Below are positions 1 through 7,785 of a stretch of 26,375 nt of DNA, piece by piece; position 1 is the stretch's first letter; each line of letters begins with the position of its first letter. The position numbers and the translations under genes were made by a program. The notes beneath the pieces are model-generated. The model was not told the DNA's origin and did no database searches. It saw only the letters and a list, made by a program, of their open reading frames with translations. Source of the DNA: an uncultured Collinsella sp. (lineage in GTDB: Bacteria; Actinomycetota; Coriobacteriia; Coriobacteriales; Coriobacteriaceae); NCBI GenBank assembly GCA_958405195.1, contig CATYDM010000029.1, forward strand, positions 1-26,375, written 5' to 3'.

Positions 1-50
1 GCGGTGGGGCGTCGTCTACCCTCAACCACCCGGGCGGGGCGGGCCGAGGG

Positions 51-91
51 CCCCCCCCCCCCCCCCCCGCCCCCCCCCCCCCCCCCCCCCG
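51..91. repeat. poly-C tract
   Basis: Two uninterrupted C runs (51-68 and 70-90) are separated by a single G. Such a long G/C homopolymer next to a promoter is unusual, and it lies right at the window edge. It may be real low-complexity DNA or an assembly or sequencing artefact at a contig end. The bases before it (1-50) show no recognisable gene. Confidence 0.8.
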
Positions 92-112
92 CCGCGTTGC
101 TGCTTTGTGTCG

Positions 113-118
113 TATAAT
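113..118 (+). promoter_or_regulatory. -10 element of hisS promoter
   Basis: A perfect TATAAT lies 43 bases before the hisS start. The matching -35 position falls in the end of the poly-C tract (about 90-95), so no -35 box can be seen. If the poly-C run is an artefact, the real -35 sequence may be missing from this assembly. Confidence 0.5.
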
Positions 119-160
119 GACCGTTACCTATGACGCGATACAAAAGAAAGGTGTTTGCCC

Positions 161-1474
161 ATGCAGGCACAGAAGGCGGAGGGAACCCGCGACCTTATCG
201 GCGCCGAGATGCGCGCCTGGCAAAAGATGCAGCAGATTGCGGCCGGCGTGTTCGAGCCGTTTGGTTTTAAGCCCATCGAGACGCCCGCGATCGAACAAGT
301 GGACGTGTTTGTCCACGGCATCGGCCAGTCGACCGACGTCGTGCGCAAGGAAATGTTCCGCGTGTTCAGCGGTGCCAACCTGGAGCGCGTCTTTACCGAG
401 GGCACCGACACCAAACTCAAGCCCAAGCAGCGCCTGGCACTTCGCCCCGAGGGCACGGCCGGCGTGGTGCGCGCCGTCGTCGAGAACAATCTGGTGCCCC
501 AGGGCTCCACGCCGTTTAAGGCGTACTACGCCGAGGCCATGTTCCGCGGCGAGCGTCCCCAGAAGGGCCGCCTGCGCCAGTTCCACCAGGTGGGCATCGA
601 GTGGCTCGGCGCTCCCGATCCGGCGGCAGACGCCGAGTGCATCATCATGCTCATGGAGTTCTACAAGCGCCTGGGCTTCGATCTTTCCAAGCTTCGTCTG
701 CTCATCAACTCGATGGGTGACGCCCAGTGCCGTCCGGCTTACCGCGAGCAGGTTAAGCAGTTTATCCTCGATCACGCAGACGAGATGTGCGACGAGTGCC
801 GCGAGCGCGCCGAGCTTAACCCGCTGCGCGCCTTCGACTGCAAGAACGACCACTGCCGCGAGATCATGGCCGAGGCTCCGCTGATGGGTGACAACCTGTG
901 CGACGAGTGCCGCGAGCACTACGAGCAGGTCAAGCGCTATCTGGATGCCGCCGGTATCGAGTATGTCGAGGATCCCACCTTGGTGCGCGGCCTGGACTAC
1001 TACACCCGTACTGTCTTTGAGGTCGAGGCCCCTGGCGCCGGCGTCGGCTCCATCGGTGGCGGCGGCCGCTATGACGGCCTGGTCGAGCTCGAGGGTGGCA
1101 AGCCCACGGCGGGCGTCGGCTTTGCCGTTGGTTTTGAGCGCGCCCTGCTGGCCCTGCAGGCCTTTGGCAACGATTTGGGTGCCGATGAGGCCCCGTGCGT
1201 CTATGTCGCCAACGCCGGCAAGGAGCTGCGCCAGAACGTCTTTGCCATCACGCAGGAGCTTCGCGCCGCAGGTATCGTGACCGAGGCCGACTATCAGGGC
1301 CGTTCGCTCAAGGCCCAGTTTAAGCAGGCCGACAAGGTGGGCGCTAAGCTCATTTTGGTCCTGGGCGGCGACGAGCTTGCCGCTGGCAAGGTCAAGGTGC
1401 GCGACATGGAGAGCCATGACGAGGTACTGGTCGATCTGGCCAACGTGGTCGAGGCGGTTCGCGAGCGCCTGTAG
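161..1474 (+). CDS. hisS: Histidyl-tRNA synthetase
   Basis: Class II aminoacyl-tRNA synthetase that charges tRNA-His with histidine in the cytoplasm. It has 437 residues, normal for bacterial HisRS. Visible signatures are the N-terminal GTRDL, the motif 2 region RPEGTAGVVRAVVE, FHQVGIEWLG, the histidine-specific RGLDYYTRTVFEV, and the motif 3 glycine-rich GVGFAVGFERALLAL, followed by the C-terminal anticodon-binding domain (ending near VEAVRERL). The middle insertion carries several Cys pairs (CDEC, CKNDHC, CDEC), a pattern seen in many Gram-positive HisRS and possibly metal-binding. The ATG at 161 is chosen because an AAAGG-type ribosome site precedes it; a TTG at 155 is in frame but less likely. 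The gene appears monocistronic, with a terminator downstream. Confidence 0.97.
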   Translation: MQAQKAEGTRDLIGAEMRAWQKMQQIAAGVFEPFGFKPIETPAIEQVDVFVHGIGQSTDVVRKEMFRVFSGANLERVFTEGTDTKLKPKQRLALRPEGTAGVVRAVVENNLVPQGSTPFKAYYAEAMFRGERPQKGRLRQFHQVGIEWLGAPDPAADAECIIMLMEFYKRLGFDLSKLRLLINSMGDAQCRPAYREQVKQFILDHADEMCDECRERAELNPLRAFDCKNDHCREIMAEAPLMGDNLCDECREHYEQVKRYLDAAGIEYVEDPTLVRGLDYYTRTVFEVEAPGAGVGSIGGGGRYDGLVELEGGKPTAGVGFAVGFERALLALQAFGNDLGADEAPCVYVANAGKELRQNVFAITQELRAAGIVTEADYQGRSLKAQFKQADKVGAKLILVLGGDELAAGKVKVRDMESHDEVLVDLANVVEAVRERL

Positions 1475-1531
1475 CGCATCTTTTTGAGCTGCGGGCCTGC
1501 TAACGTGCCCTGCTCATGGAGAGCGATTGTT

Positions 1532-1570
1532 ACGGGGGTGTTTCGCTTTTATGCGGAATGCCCCCGTTTG
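1532..1570 (+). terminator. hisS intrinsic terminator
   Basis: The stem ACGGGGG (1532-1538) pairs with CCCCCGT (1561-1567). After a TG/TG internal mismatch it continues as TTTCGC (1541-1546) against GCGGAA (1553-1558, one G-T pair). A short T run follows. It sits 57 bases after the hisS stop. Confidence 0.75.
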
Positions 1571-1627
1571 TGTATGCCGTCCACCGAGAAATACGACCAT
1601 TTAGGGCAAAAACCCTTGCAATGCAGA

Positions 1628-1671
1628 AAATACTTTTGTGTGGTAAAGCGCAATCAGTGTCGAAAGTATTT
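1628..1671. promoter_or_regulatory. Inverted repeat upstream of ppc, possible operator
   Basis: AAATACTTT (1628-1636) and its exact reverse complement AAAGTATTT (1663-1671) flank a 26-base spacer just upstream of the ppc -10 box, with the right arm over the -35 region. The placement fits a repressor or activator site, but no regulator can be named. Confidence 0.35.
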
Positions 1672-1681
1672 CTCAAGCGCC

Positions 1682-1687
1682 TATAAT
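1682..1687 (+). promoter_or_regulatory. -10 element of ppc promoter
   Basis: A perfect TATAAT lies 50 bases before the GTG start of ppc. The expected -35 position (about 1658-1664) holds only a poor match (TGTCGA), which would fit a promoter needing an activator at the flanking inverted repeat. Confidence 0.6.
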
Positions 1688-1731
1688 GAATACCGCATGT
1701 TACGTGCATAGAAGGAGGAATGGGAGGAAAC

Positions 1732-4545
1732 GTGGCTGAGAACCTAAGCAACCAGTCTGTACCCGAAGCCGCGGCGCGCGTCGCTGCCGTGGTCAACCGC
1801 CTCGTTAACCGAATCGGCTCGAATGCCGAGTCCAGGGAGCGTCTCGCCGAGATCGAGATCCCCGAGGAGCTGCGCGACAATCTGGCGCTGTTCCTGCGCC
1901 TGGAGCGTCGTGTGCTTAGCGAGTATGATCCTGAGATCGCGGACCTGTTCGACAAGATCCTGTCGGCCGAGATTGTGGCCAATGCCGGTAACCCCGGTAC
2001 CCGCGCTGCCGACGAGGCCGTCGACGAGCAGGGCGTGCCCACCGCCGACGAGCCCACTGCCGTGGCATTTCGTGAGGTCGTCGATCTGATCGACAGCCTG
2101 CCGCTCGATAAGCAGCAGGTCATTGTCCGCGCCTTTACGAGCTTCTTCCATCTGGCAAACCTGTCGGAGGAGAACTACCGTGTGGCGCAGCTGCGCGAGC
2201 GCGAGGCCGGTGCGTCGACCGATACCGAGGTCGATCCCGCCAACGAGCTCACCGTCGCCTATCACCAGCTGGTGAATGAGCTGGGCGTCGAGGGCGCCAA
2301 CGAGCTGCTCGGCAAGCTTGAGTTCCACCCCGTCTTTACCGCGCATCCCACTGAGGCCCGTCGTAAGGCCGTCGAGGGCAAGATTCGCCGTATCTCCAAC
2401 CTGCTGGAGGAGCGTCCGCGTCTGGGCGGCTCCGACCTGGTGGAGAACGAGCGCCATATGCTGCAGGAGATCGACGCCCTGGTGCGTACGAGCCCCATCG
2501 CGCTCAAGAAGCCCACGCCGGTCGAGGAAGCCGATACCATCATCGACATCTTCGATAACACGCTGTTTGACGTCATCCCCGTCATCTATCGTCGCTTTGA
2601 CGACTGGGTGCTGGGCGACAAGGCCGGTACTGTGCCGCCGCTGTGCCCGGCGTTCTTCCATCCCGGCAGCTGGATCGGTTCCGACCGCGACGGTAACCCC
2701 AACGTCACTGCCAAGGTGAGCCGTGAGGTCGCCGCCAAGTACTTTACGCACATGGTGCTCAAGCTCGAGGACAAGTGCCGCCGCATCGGCCGCAACCTCA
2801 CGCTCGAGGCCACCTACAGCAAGCCTTCTGCCGAGCTCATTAACCTGTGGAACCATCAGGTCGAGATGAGCCCTCGTTACACGGCCCGCGCCGAGCTGAT
2901 CTCCGAGCACGAGCCGCATCGCGCCGTCATGCTCGTCATGGCCGACCGCCTGAACGCCACCGTGCGCCGCATCACCGACACCATGTACCACAGCGCCGAC
3001 GAGTTCCTGGATGACCTGCGCGTCGTCCAGCGTTCGCTTGCTGCCTGCGGTGCCGTCCGTGCCGCCTACGGTCCGGTCCAAACCATCATCTGGCAGGTCG
3101 AGTCCTTCGGCTTCCATATGGTCGAGATGGAGTTCCGTCAGCACTCCGTGGTGCACGCCCGCGCCCTCAAGGATATCCACGAGAACGGTATCCATGGCGA
3201 CCTGCAGCCCATGACGCGCGAGGTCATCGATACCTTCCGCGCTATCGGTTCCATCCAAAAGCGCTACGGCAAGAAGATGGCGCACCGCTACATCATCTCG
3301 TTTACCAAGAGCGCCCAGCATGTGGCCGACGTCTTTGAGCTTGCCCACCTGTCCTTCGCACACGAGGAGGACGTTCCCGAGCTCGACGTGATCCCGCTGT
3401 TCGAGCAGCTCGAGGACCTCGAGGGCTGCGTCGACGTACTCGACCAGATGCTTACGCTGCCCGTGGTGCAAAAACGTCTTGCCCAGACCAACCGCCGCAT
3501 GGAGGTCATGCTGGGCTATTCCGACTCCTCTAAGGATGCCGGTCCTACCACGGCCATGCTCGCGCTGCACTCCGCACAGGAGCGCATTGCCAAGTGGGCC
3601 GAGAAGAACGATATCGACCTGGTGCTCATGCACGGTCGCGGCGGTGCCGTGGGCCGTGGCGGCGGCCCGGCCAACAAGGCCGTGCTGGCGCAGCCCAAGG
3701 GTTCGGTCAACTGCTTCTTTAAGCTCACCGAGCAGGGCGAGGTCATCTTTGCCCGTTACGGCAACCGCACGCTGGCTCAGCGCCATGTTGAGTCCGTTGC
3801 CGCCGCAACGCTTTTGCAGTCGGCCCCGAGCGTCGAGAAGACCAACACCGAGACCACGCAGAAGTTCTGGGATATGGCCGAGAAGCTCAACGCCGCAAGC
3901 CACGAGCGCTATCTGGACCTGCTGAACACCGAGGACTTTACACCGTGGTTCTCGACCGTGACGCCGTTGACCGAGGTCGGTCTGCTGCCGATCGGCTCGC
4001 GTCCCGCCAAGCGCGGCTTGGGTGCCAAGTCGCTCGACGACCTGCGTACCATTCCGTGGATCTTCAGCTGGAGCCAGGCGCGCATTAACCTGGCCGCTTG
4101 GTACGGCCTGGGCACCGCCTGCGAGCAGTTGGGCGATCTTGACCAGCTTAAGGCTGCCTACCAGGAGTGGCCGTTCTTCCGCACCTTTATCGACAACATC
4201 GAGATGTCGATCGCTAAGACCGACCAGCGCATCGCCAAGATGTATCTGCACCTGGGCGATCGCCAGGATCTGTCCAAGAAGGTCTTCACCGAGATGCAGC
4301 TCACGCGTAAGTGGGTCCTTGCCATCGTCGGTGATGAGTGGCCGCTGCAGCGTCGTCGCGTGCTCGGTTGCGCCGTCCGCGTGCGCAATCCCTACGTCGA
4401 CGCCCTGTCTATCGCCCAGGTCCGCGCCCTTCGCGAGGTGCGTATGAACCAGGACGAGATGGCCGAGGAGAAGAAGGCCGAGTACATGAGCCTGATTCTT
4501 TCGACTGTGACCGGCGTCTCGGCAGGATTGCAGAACACGGGGTAA
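1732..4545 (+). CDS. ppc: Phosphoenolpyruvate carboxylase
   Basis: Adds bicarbonate to phosphoenolpyruvate to give oxaloacetate, an anaplerotic step that in gut anaerobes also feeds the reductive branch towards succinate. The protein has 937 residues, within the family range. Conserved motifs appear in order: FTAHPTE with the catalytic His near residue 205, GSDRDGNPNVT, the FRQHS segment, GYSDSSKDAG (Lys about 601), the mobile-loop HGRGGAVGRGGGP (about 634), and the C-terminal QNTG that closes the allosteric and active sites. The GTG at 1732 is chosen because GGGAGG at 1722-1727 and AGGAGG at 1713-1718 both lie upstream of it. The alternative ATG at 1720 sits only one base after AGGAGG, too close for normal initiation. 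Monocistronic, with a nested hairpin downstream. Confidence 0.97.
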   Translation: MAENLSNQSVPEAAARVAAVVNRLVNRIGSNAESRERLAEIEIPEELRDNLALFLRLERRVLSEYDPEIADLFDKILSAEIVANAGNPGTRAADEAVDEQGVPTADEPTAVAFREVVDLIDSLPLDKQQVIVRAFTSFFHLANLSEENYRVAQLREREAGASTDTEVDPANELTVAYHQLVNELGVEGANELLGKLEFHPVFTAHPTEARRKAVEGKIRRISNLLEERPRLGGSDLVENERHMLQEIDALVRTSPIALKKPTPVEEADTIIDIFDNTLFDVIPVIYRRFDDWVLGDKAGTVPPLCPAFFHPGSWIGSDRDGNPNVTAKVSREVAAKYFTHMVLKLEDKCRRIGRNLTLEATYSKPSAELINLWNHQVEMSPRYTARAELISEHEPHRAVMLVMADRLNATVRRITDTMYHSADEFLDDLRVVQRSLAACGAVRAAYGPVQTIIWQVESFGFHMVEMEFRQHSVVHARALKDIHENGIHGDLQPMTREVIDTFRAIGSIQKRYGKKMAHRYIISFTKSAQHVADVFELAHLSFAHEEDVPELDVIPLFEQLEDLEGCVDVLDQMLTLPVVQKRLAQTNRRMEVMLGYSDSSKDAGPTTAMLALHSAQERIAKWAEKNDIDLVLMHGRGGAVGRGGGPANKAVLAQPKGSVNCFFKLTEQGEVIFARYGNRTLAQRHVESVAAATLLQSAPSVEKTNTETTQKFWDMAEKLNAASHERYLDLLNTEDFTPWFSTVTPLTEVGLLPIGSRPAKRGLGAKSLDDLRTIPWIFSWSQARINLAAWYGLGTACEQLGDLDQLKAAYQEWPFFRTFIDNIEMSIAKTDQRIAKMYLHLGDRQDLSKKVFTEMQLTRKWVLAIVGDEWPLQRRRVLGCAVRVRNPYVDALSIAQVRALREVRMNQDEMAEEKKAEYMSLILSTVTGVSAGLQNTG

Positions 4546-4568
4546 TCGATAGCCCTGTGGCTCTCACC

Positions 4569-4695
4569 GGGACCCGATGGGTTTCCCTCTGAATGCGTCC
4601 TCGCACTTGAAGCCCCCTTATCCTGCTCCTTCGGAGCTGCGGATAAGGGGGCTTCGTGCTGCGGAGTGCATTCAGAGGGAAACCCATTGGATCCC
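4569..4695. terminator. Nested long hairpin after ppc (copy 1)
   Basis: A 127-base near-palindrome begins 24 bases after the ppc stop. The outer stem (4569-4596 with 4668-4695) is 28 bp with one mismatch and one wobble. The inner stem AAGCCCCCTTATCC (4610-4623 with 4641-4654) is a perfect 14 bp, capped by GCTCC-TTC-GGAGC. Between them lie GTCCTC (4597-4602), GCAC (4603-4606) pairing with GTGC (4656-4659), and TGCGGAGT (4660-4667). The same internal-loop bases recur in copy 2 (7505-7629). It probably ends ppc transcription, but no long T run follows the outer stem. Confidence 0.8.
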
Positions 4696-4698
4696 TTC

Positions 4699-4791
4699 GT
4701 CCTCGGTCTTCTGGGATTAAAGCTAAAGGGAATAAGGCGCGCTTCGCGCATAGCGTGGAGTGCGGCGAGGGCTTCTTGCGTCCTGCGGAGT
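4699..4791. repeat. Decayed third copy of the nested-hairpin element
   Basis: GTCCTC at 4699-4704 and TGCGGAGT at 4784-4791 match the internal-loop halves of copies 1 and 2, with a small G/C hairpin around a CTTCG tip near 4737-4749 between them. The right half, from about 4760, closely resembles the right half of copy 2, including GTGCGGCGAG and TTGCGTCCTGCGGA. The outer arms are no longer complementary. Confidence 0.5.
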
Positions 4792-4857
4792 GTGCCTAAA
4801 AGTAAACTGATGGCGGGCCCTGCGATGTCCGGTCTTCGGTGGATCAGCCGCTGGGTG

Positions 4858-5130
4858 AGGGTGGTGCTTGGGGCGACGTGCAAAAAACGGAGTTTTCAGC
4901 AGCCAAAGATTGATGCATAAGGCCATAGCCGGCTTTCGCTGCCTTTGTTGATGCTTTTGCACGACGATTGGGCTTTGGCGACGATCATATATGGCTGGTT
5001 TCTCGCCGCATGCTATCCAGATGGGTCAAGTCATGAGGACTATCTACCTTTTGAAAGATTTTTGGCACCAAAATCTTATCCCGCGATGCTGAATACTCGC
5101 AAAAATGCACGCTCCGGAGGGTACTACCCA
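4858..5130. mobile_element. MITE-like element, copy 1 (diverged)
   Basis: The left arm at 4874-4901 (CGACGTGCA, five A, then GGAGTTTTCAGCA) and the right arm at 5086-5111 (ATGCTGAATACTCGC, then AAAAATGCACG) are imperfect inverted repeats. Both match the arms of the element at 24992-25220. The outer ends near 4858 (AGGGTGG) and 5130 (ACCCA) also resemble that element. The interior has no convincing gene; a small hairpin at 5056-5076 (AGATTTTTGG against CCAAAATCT) is visible. No transposase is present, so any mobility would depend on one elsewhere. Confidence 0.5.
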
Positions 5131-5268
5131 GTTATGGCCAGAAATCCATGCGCCATCTTATGCAATTAATTAATGAATTTATGCAAAATGGCTTACGTGC
5201 GTACGTCTCGGACTAGATGTTTGCCTCGGCGCTGCGTAAATCATCCTGTCTATAGTGTCTTTGACAGG
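5131..5268. other. Gene-free AT-rich stretch before larA
   Basis: I see no gene here. An AT-rich patch (5160-5190) contains ATGCAA twice and a TTAATTAA palindrome. A -10-like TATAGT lies at 5251-5256, inside a small CTGTC/GACAG inverted repeat (5246-5267). These could form a promoter for a short leader that ends at the following terminator, but no good -35 box is visible. Confidence 0.3.
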
Positions 5269-5303
5269 CGGCCGCGGTCCCGTTTGGGGTCGCGGCCGTT
5301 TTG
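5269..5303 (+). terminator. Terminator-like hairpin upstream of larA
   Basis: CGGCCGCGGTCCC (5269-5281) pairs with GGGGTCGCGGCCG (5286-5298) over 13 bp with two wobble pairs and a 4-base loop, followed by TTTTGTT. It lies 122 bases before the larA start. It either stops transcription arriving from upstream or acts as an attenuator in a larA leader. Confidence 0.65.
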
Positions 5304-5424
5304 TTGTGGGTCAAATATGAACGTTGTGTTAATGAGTCGGTGGACGGTGGAGTTTTTCGGTGAGCGGCGTATCCTTCCAACGGTTTATCTAGTGTGTCAG
5401 TTGAAAGGAAGAGGGCGCTCGTCA

Positions 5425-6702
5425 TTGTTTGAATGTGAACTGCCGTTTGACCACAAGACGTTGCATCTGGAGCTTGAGGATAAGAACTTCGCGGGCGTGA
5501 TGGAAGGTCATCAAAACGAGTTTAAGACCACGAAATCGCAGGAAGAGCTGGTGGAGGAGTCGCTTGCCAACCCTTATGGCTCGCCTTCGCTCGAGGAGCT
5601 TTGTGCTGGCAAGAAGGATATCGTCATTATTAGCTCCGATCATACGCGTCCCGTTCCCTCGCGTGTGACGATGCCTATTCTGCTGCATCACATCCATTCT
5701 GCTGCGCCCGAGGCTCGCGTGCGTATTCTGGTTGCTACGGGTATGCATCGTCCGTCGACGCACGAGGAGCTCGTCAACAAGTACGGCGAGGAGATCGTTG
5801 CCAACGAGGAAATCGTTATGCACGTCGCGACCGATGACAGCATGATGAAAAAGATCGGCACCCTGCCTTCTGGCGGCGAGTGCATCATCAACAAGATTGC
5901 CGCCGATTGCGATCTGCTGCTTGCCGAGGGCTTTATTGAGCCGCACTTCTTTGCCGGTTTCTCTGGTAGCCGCAAGTCCGTCCTGCCTGGCATCGCCAGC
6001 TACAAGACCATCATGTACAACCACAACGGTCAGTTTGTGAACGATCCCCATTCGCGTGCCGGCAACCTGTGCCACAACCACGTGAGCGGGGACATGTTTG
6101 CTGCCGCCGAGATGGCTCACCTTGCCTTTGTGCTTAACGTGGTGCTCAACGGCAAGCACGAGGTCATCGGCTCCTTTGCCGGCGACATCCACAAGGCGCA
6201 CGAGGCCGGCTGTGAGTTCGTGAAGAGCCTTGCCGGCGTTGAGCCCGTTGAGTGCGAGATTGCCATCACCACCAACGGCGGCTACCCGCTCGACCAGAAC
6301 ATCTACCAGGCCGTGAAGGGCATGTGCTCTGCCGAGGCTACGCTTCCCGAGGGCGGTGTGATCATCGATGTCGCCGGCTGTGCCGACGGTCACGGTGGCG
6401 AGGGCTTCTATCACAACATCGCCGACAATGATTCGGCAGAGTTTGAGCGCGCCTGCATCGACCGTCCTAAGGACGAGACCCTGCCCGACCAGTGGACGAG
6501 CCAGATCTTTGCCCGCATCCTGGCGCATCACCCTGTGATCATGGTTACCGACCTGTGCGATCACCAGATGATCAAGGATATGCACATGACGCCGGTCAAC
6601 ACCCTCGATGAGGCGCTCAAGCTCGCCTTTGAGATGAAGGGTGCCGATGCCAAGGTGGCCGTCATTCCCGATGGCCTGGGCGTTGTCGTCGCTCAGCACT
6701 AG
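5425..6702 (+). CDS. larA: Nickel-pincer lactate racemase LarA
   Basis: Interconverts D- and L-lactate using a nickel pincer nucleotide bound to the enzyme. The 425-residue product matches the size of Lactobacillus plantarum LarA, and its key residues fall at the same numbers: His108 in TGMHRPSTHEE, His174 in EPHFFAGFSG, the cofactor-binding Lys184 in SRKSVLPGIASYKT, and His200 in MYNHNG. The C-terminal IPDGLGVVV is also conserved. That register supports the TTG at 5425 (GAGGG nine bases upstream) as start, although the frame stays open upstream to an ATG at 5173; the extra N-terminal sequence there looks unlike a protein and spans the terminator hairpin. The channel gene follows 49 bases later, probably in one operon. 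The larB and larC cofactor genes are on the opposite strand. Confidence 0.93.
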   Translation: MFECELPFDHKTLHLELEDKNFAGVMEGHQNEFKTTKSQEELVEESLANPYGSPSLEELCAGKKDIVIISSDHTRPVPSRVTMPILLHHIHSAAPEARVRILVATGMHRPSTHEELVNKYGEEIVANEEIVMHVATDDSMMKKIGTLPSGGECIINKIAADCDLLLAEGFIEPHFFAGFSGSRKSVLPGIASYKTIMYNHNGQFVNDPHSRAGNLCHNHVSGDMFAAAEMAHLAFVLNVVLNGKHEVIGSFAGDIHKAHEAGCEFVKSLAGVEPVECEIAITTNGGYPLDQNIYQAVKGMCSAEATLPEGGVIIDVAGCADGHGGEGFYHNIADNDSAEFERACIDRPKDETLPDQWTSQIFARILAHHPVIMVTDLCDHQMIKDMHMTPVNTLDEALKLAFEMKGADAKVAVIPDGLGVVVAQH

Positions 6703-6751
6703 TACGCGGCCTAAACGAATCGTTTATAACCGACAAGAAAGATAAGGTTTT

Positions 6752-7483
6752 ATGCTTACCAAACTCCTCTGCGAATTCGGCGCAACGGCCCTCATGATCA
6801 TCTTTGGCGTGGGCGTGCACTGCGATACCGTGCTCAAGGGCACCAAGTATCAGGGCTCCGGCCACATGTTTGCCATCACCACCTGGTCTTTTGGCATCTC
6901 GGTCTGCCTGTTTGTCTTTGGCGGTGCCGTGTGCATGAACCCCGCCATGGTGCTTGCCCAGTGCATCGTAGGCCTGGTGCCGTGGAGCAGCTGCATTCCC
7001 TTCATGATTGCCGATATGCTCGGCGGCTTTGTGGGCGCCGTAATCGCTTGGCTTATGTATGCCGATGAGTTCAAGGCTTCCGAGGGCGTCGTCGACCCTA
7101 TTGCCCAGCGCAACATCTTCTCGACCAACCCTACTACCGAGGGCACGAACTATGCCCGCAACTTCTTCTGCGAGGCTATCTGCACCTTTGTGTTCATCAG
7201 CGCCATCCTTGCTGCCGCTAGCCGCGCCGGCGAGAACGTTTTGATGCTCGCTATCTGCGTCGGTCTGATCGTTTGGGCCGTTGGCATGGGCATGGGCGGC
7301 ATCACCGGCTTCGCCATGAACCAGGCTCGTGACCTTGGTCCTCGCATGGCCTATCAGGTGCTGCCGATCAAGAACAAGGCCGACAACAACTGGAAGTATG
7401 GCCTGCTTGTTCCCGGCATCGCTCCGTTTGTCGGTGCCGCTCTGGCCGCACTGTTTGTGCACGGTTTCTTGGGCATGTTCTAG
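6752..7483 (+). CDS. Aquaporin/glycerol-facilitator family channel, probable lactate channel (LarD-like)
   Basis: Membrane channel of the MIP family, 243 residues, with about six hydrophobic segments. The first pore motif MNPAMV is intact (Asn63-Pro64-Ala65). The second half shows MNQARDLGPR, where the usual NPARDxGPR has Gln191 in place of Pro. Position directly behind larA mirrors lar operons in which an MIP protein (LarD) lets lactic acid cross the membrane, so lactate or lactic acid is the likely substrate; glycerol, or water itself, cannot be excluded. A weak GATAAGG ribosome site precedes the ATG. The gene ends 22 bases before the second nested hairpin and converges with the tetR gene. 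Confidence 0.85.
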   Translation: MLTKLLCEFGATALMIIFGVGVHCDTVLKGTKYQGSGHMFAITTWSFGISVCLFVFGGAVCMNPAMVLAQCIVGLVPWSSCIPFMIADMLGGFVGAVIAWLMYADEFKASEGVVDPIAQRNIFSTNPTTEGTNYARNFFCEAICTFVFISAILAAASRAGENVLMLAICVGLIVWAVGMGMGGITGFAMNQARDLGPRMAYQVLPIKNKADNNWKYGLLVPGIAPFVGAALAALFVHGFLGMF

Positions 7484-7504
7484 TTTGAGGCTACATAGTT
7501 GTCC

Positions 7505-7629
7505 GCTGACCGCATGGGGTAACTTCCCAGCGCGTCCTCGGACATGCAAAAAGGCTCGCTGCGCACTTCGTGCGGCGAGCCTTTTTGCGTCCTGCGGAAT
7601 GCGCTGGGAAGTTACCCCATGCGGTCAGC
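7505..7629. terminator. Nested long hairpin between channel gene and tetR (copy 2)
   Basis: A 125-base palindrome lies 22 bases after the channel stop. The outer stem is a perfect 29 bp (7505-7533 with 7601-7629). The inner stem GCAAAAAGGCTCGC (7546-7559 with 7575-7588) is capped by CGCAC-TTC-GTGCG. Between the stems are GTCCTC (7534-7539), GGAC (7540-7543) pairing with GTCC (7589-7592), and TGCGGAAT (7593-7600). The inner hairpin has A and T runs on its sides, so it can work as a terminator for both converging transcripts. Confidence 0.85.
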
Positions 7630-7677
7630 TGCGGGGTCTTTGTTGCGTTCGTACAAGCAACCCAACATATATATCTG

Positions 7678-7785
7678 AATTTGGATGGGAGGGGCTTGTT
7701 ACTGGTAGGGGCGTTGGGCTGTTGTCGATACTTTGGGATGGATTGTGCTTTGGGTTGGGGCGGAACTTTGGGATGAGCTTCTTAC
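7678..7785 (-). terminator. C-rich, G-poor region after tetR, candidate Rho site
   Basis: Directly after the tetR stop, the minus-strand transcript is strongly C-rich and G-poor (about 45 C against 10 G per 100 bases by eye over 7681-7780) and looks unstructured. Such C-over-G bubbles after a stop codon are typical of Rho loading sites. No gene is visible here. Confidence 0.4.

Noticed and set aside
1484..1711. 75-codon frame between hisS and ppc
   Set aside because: It spans the hisS terminator and the ppc promoter, and has no ribosome site.
1744..4251. Very long open frame on the strand opposite ppc
   Set aside because: It is a mirror of ppc codon usage in GC-rich DNA; the translation is low-complexity Leu/Val/Gly/Asp with no family motif and no ribosome site.
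4945..5169. Small open frame of 74 codons between ppc and larA
   Set aside because: It runs through the right arm of the inverted-repeat element and has no ribosome site or protein-like features.
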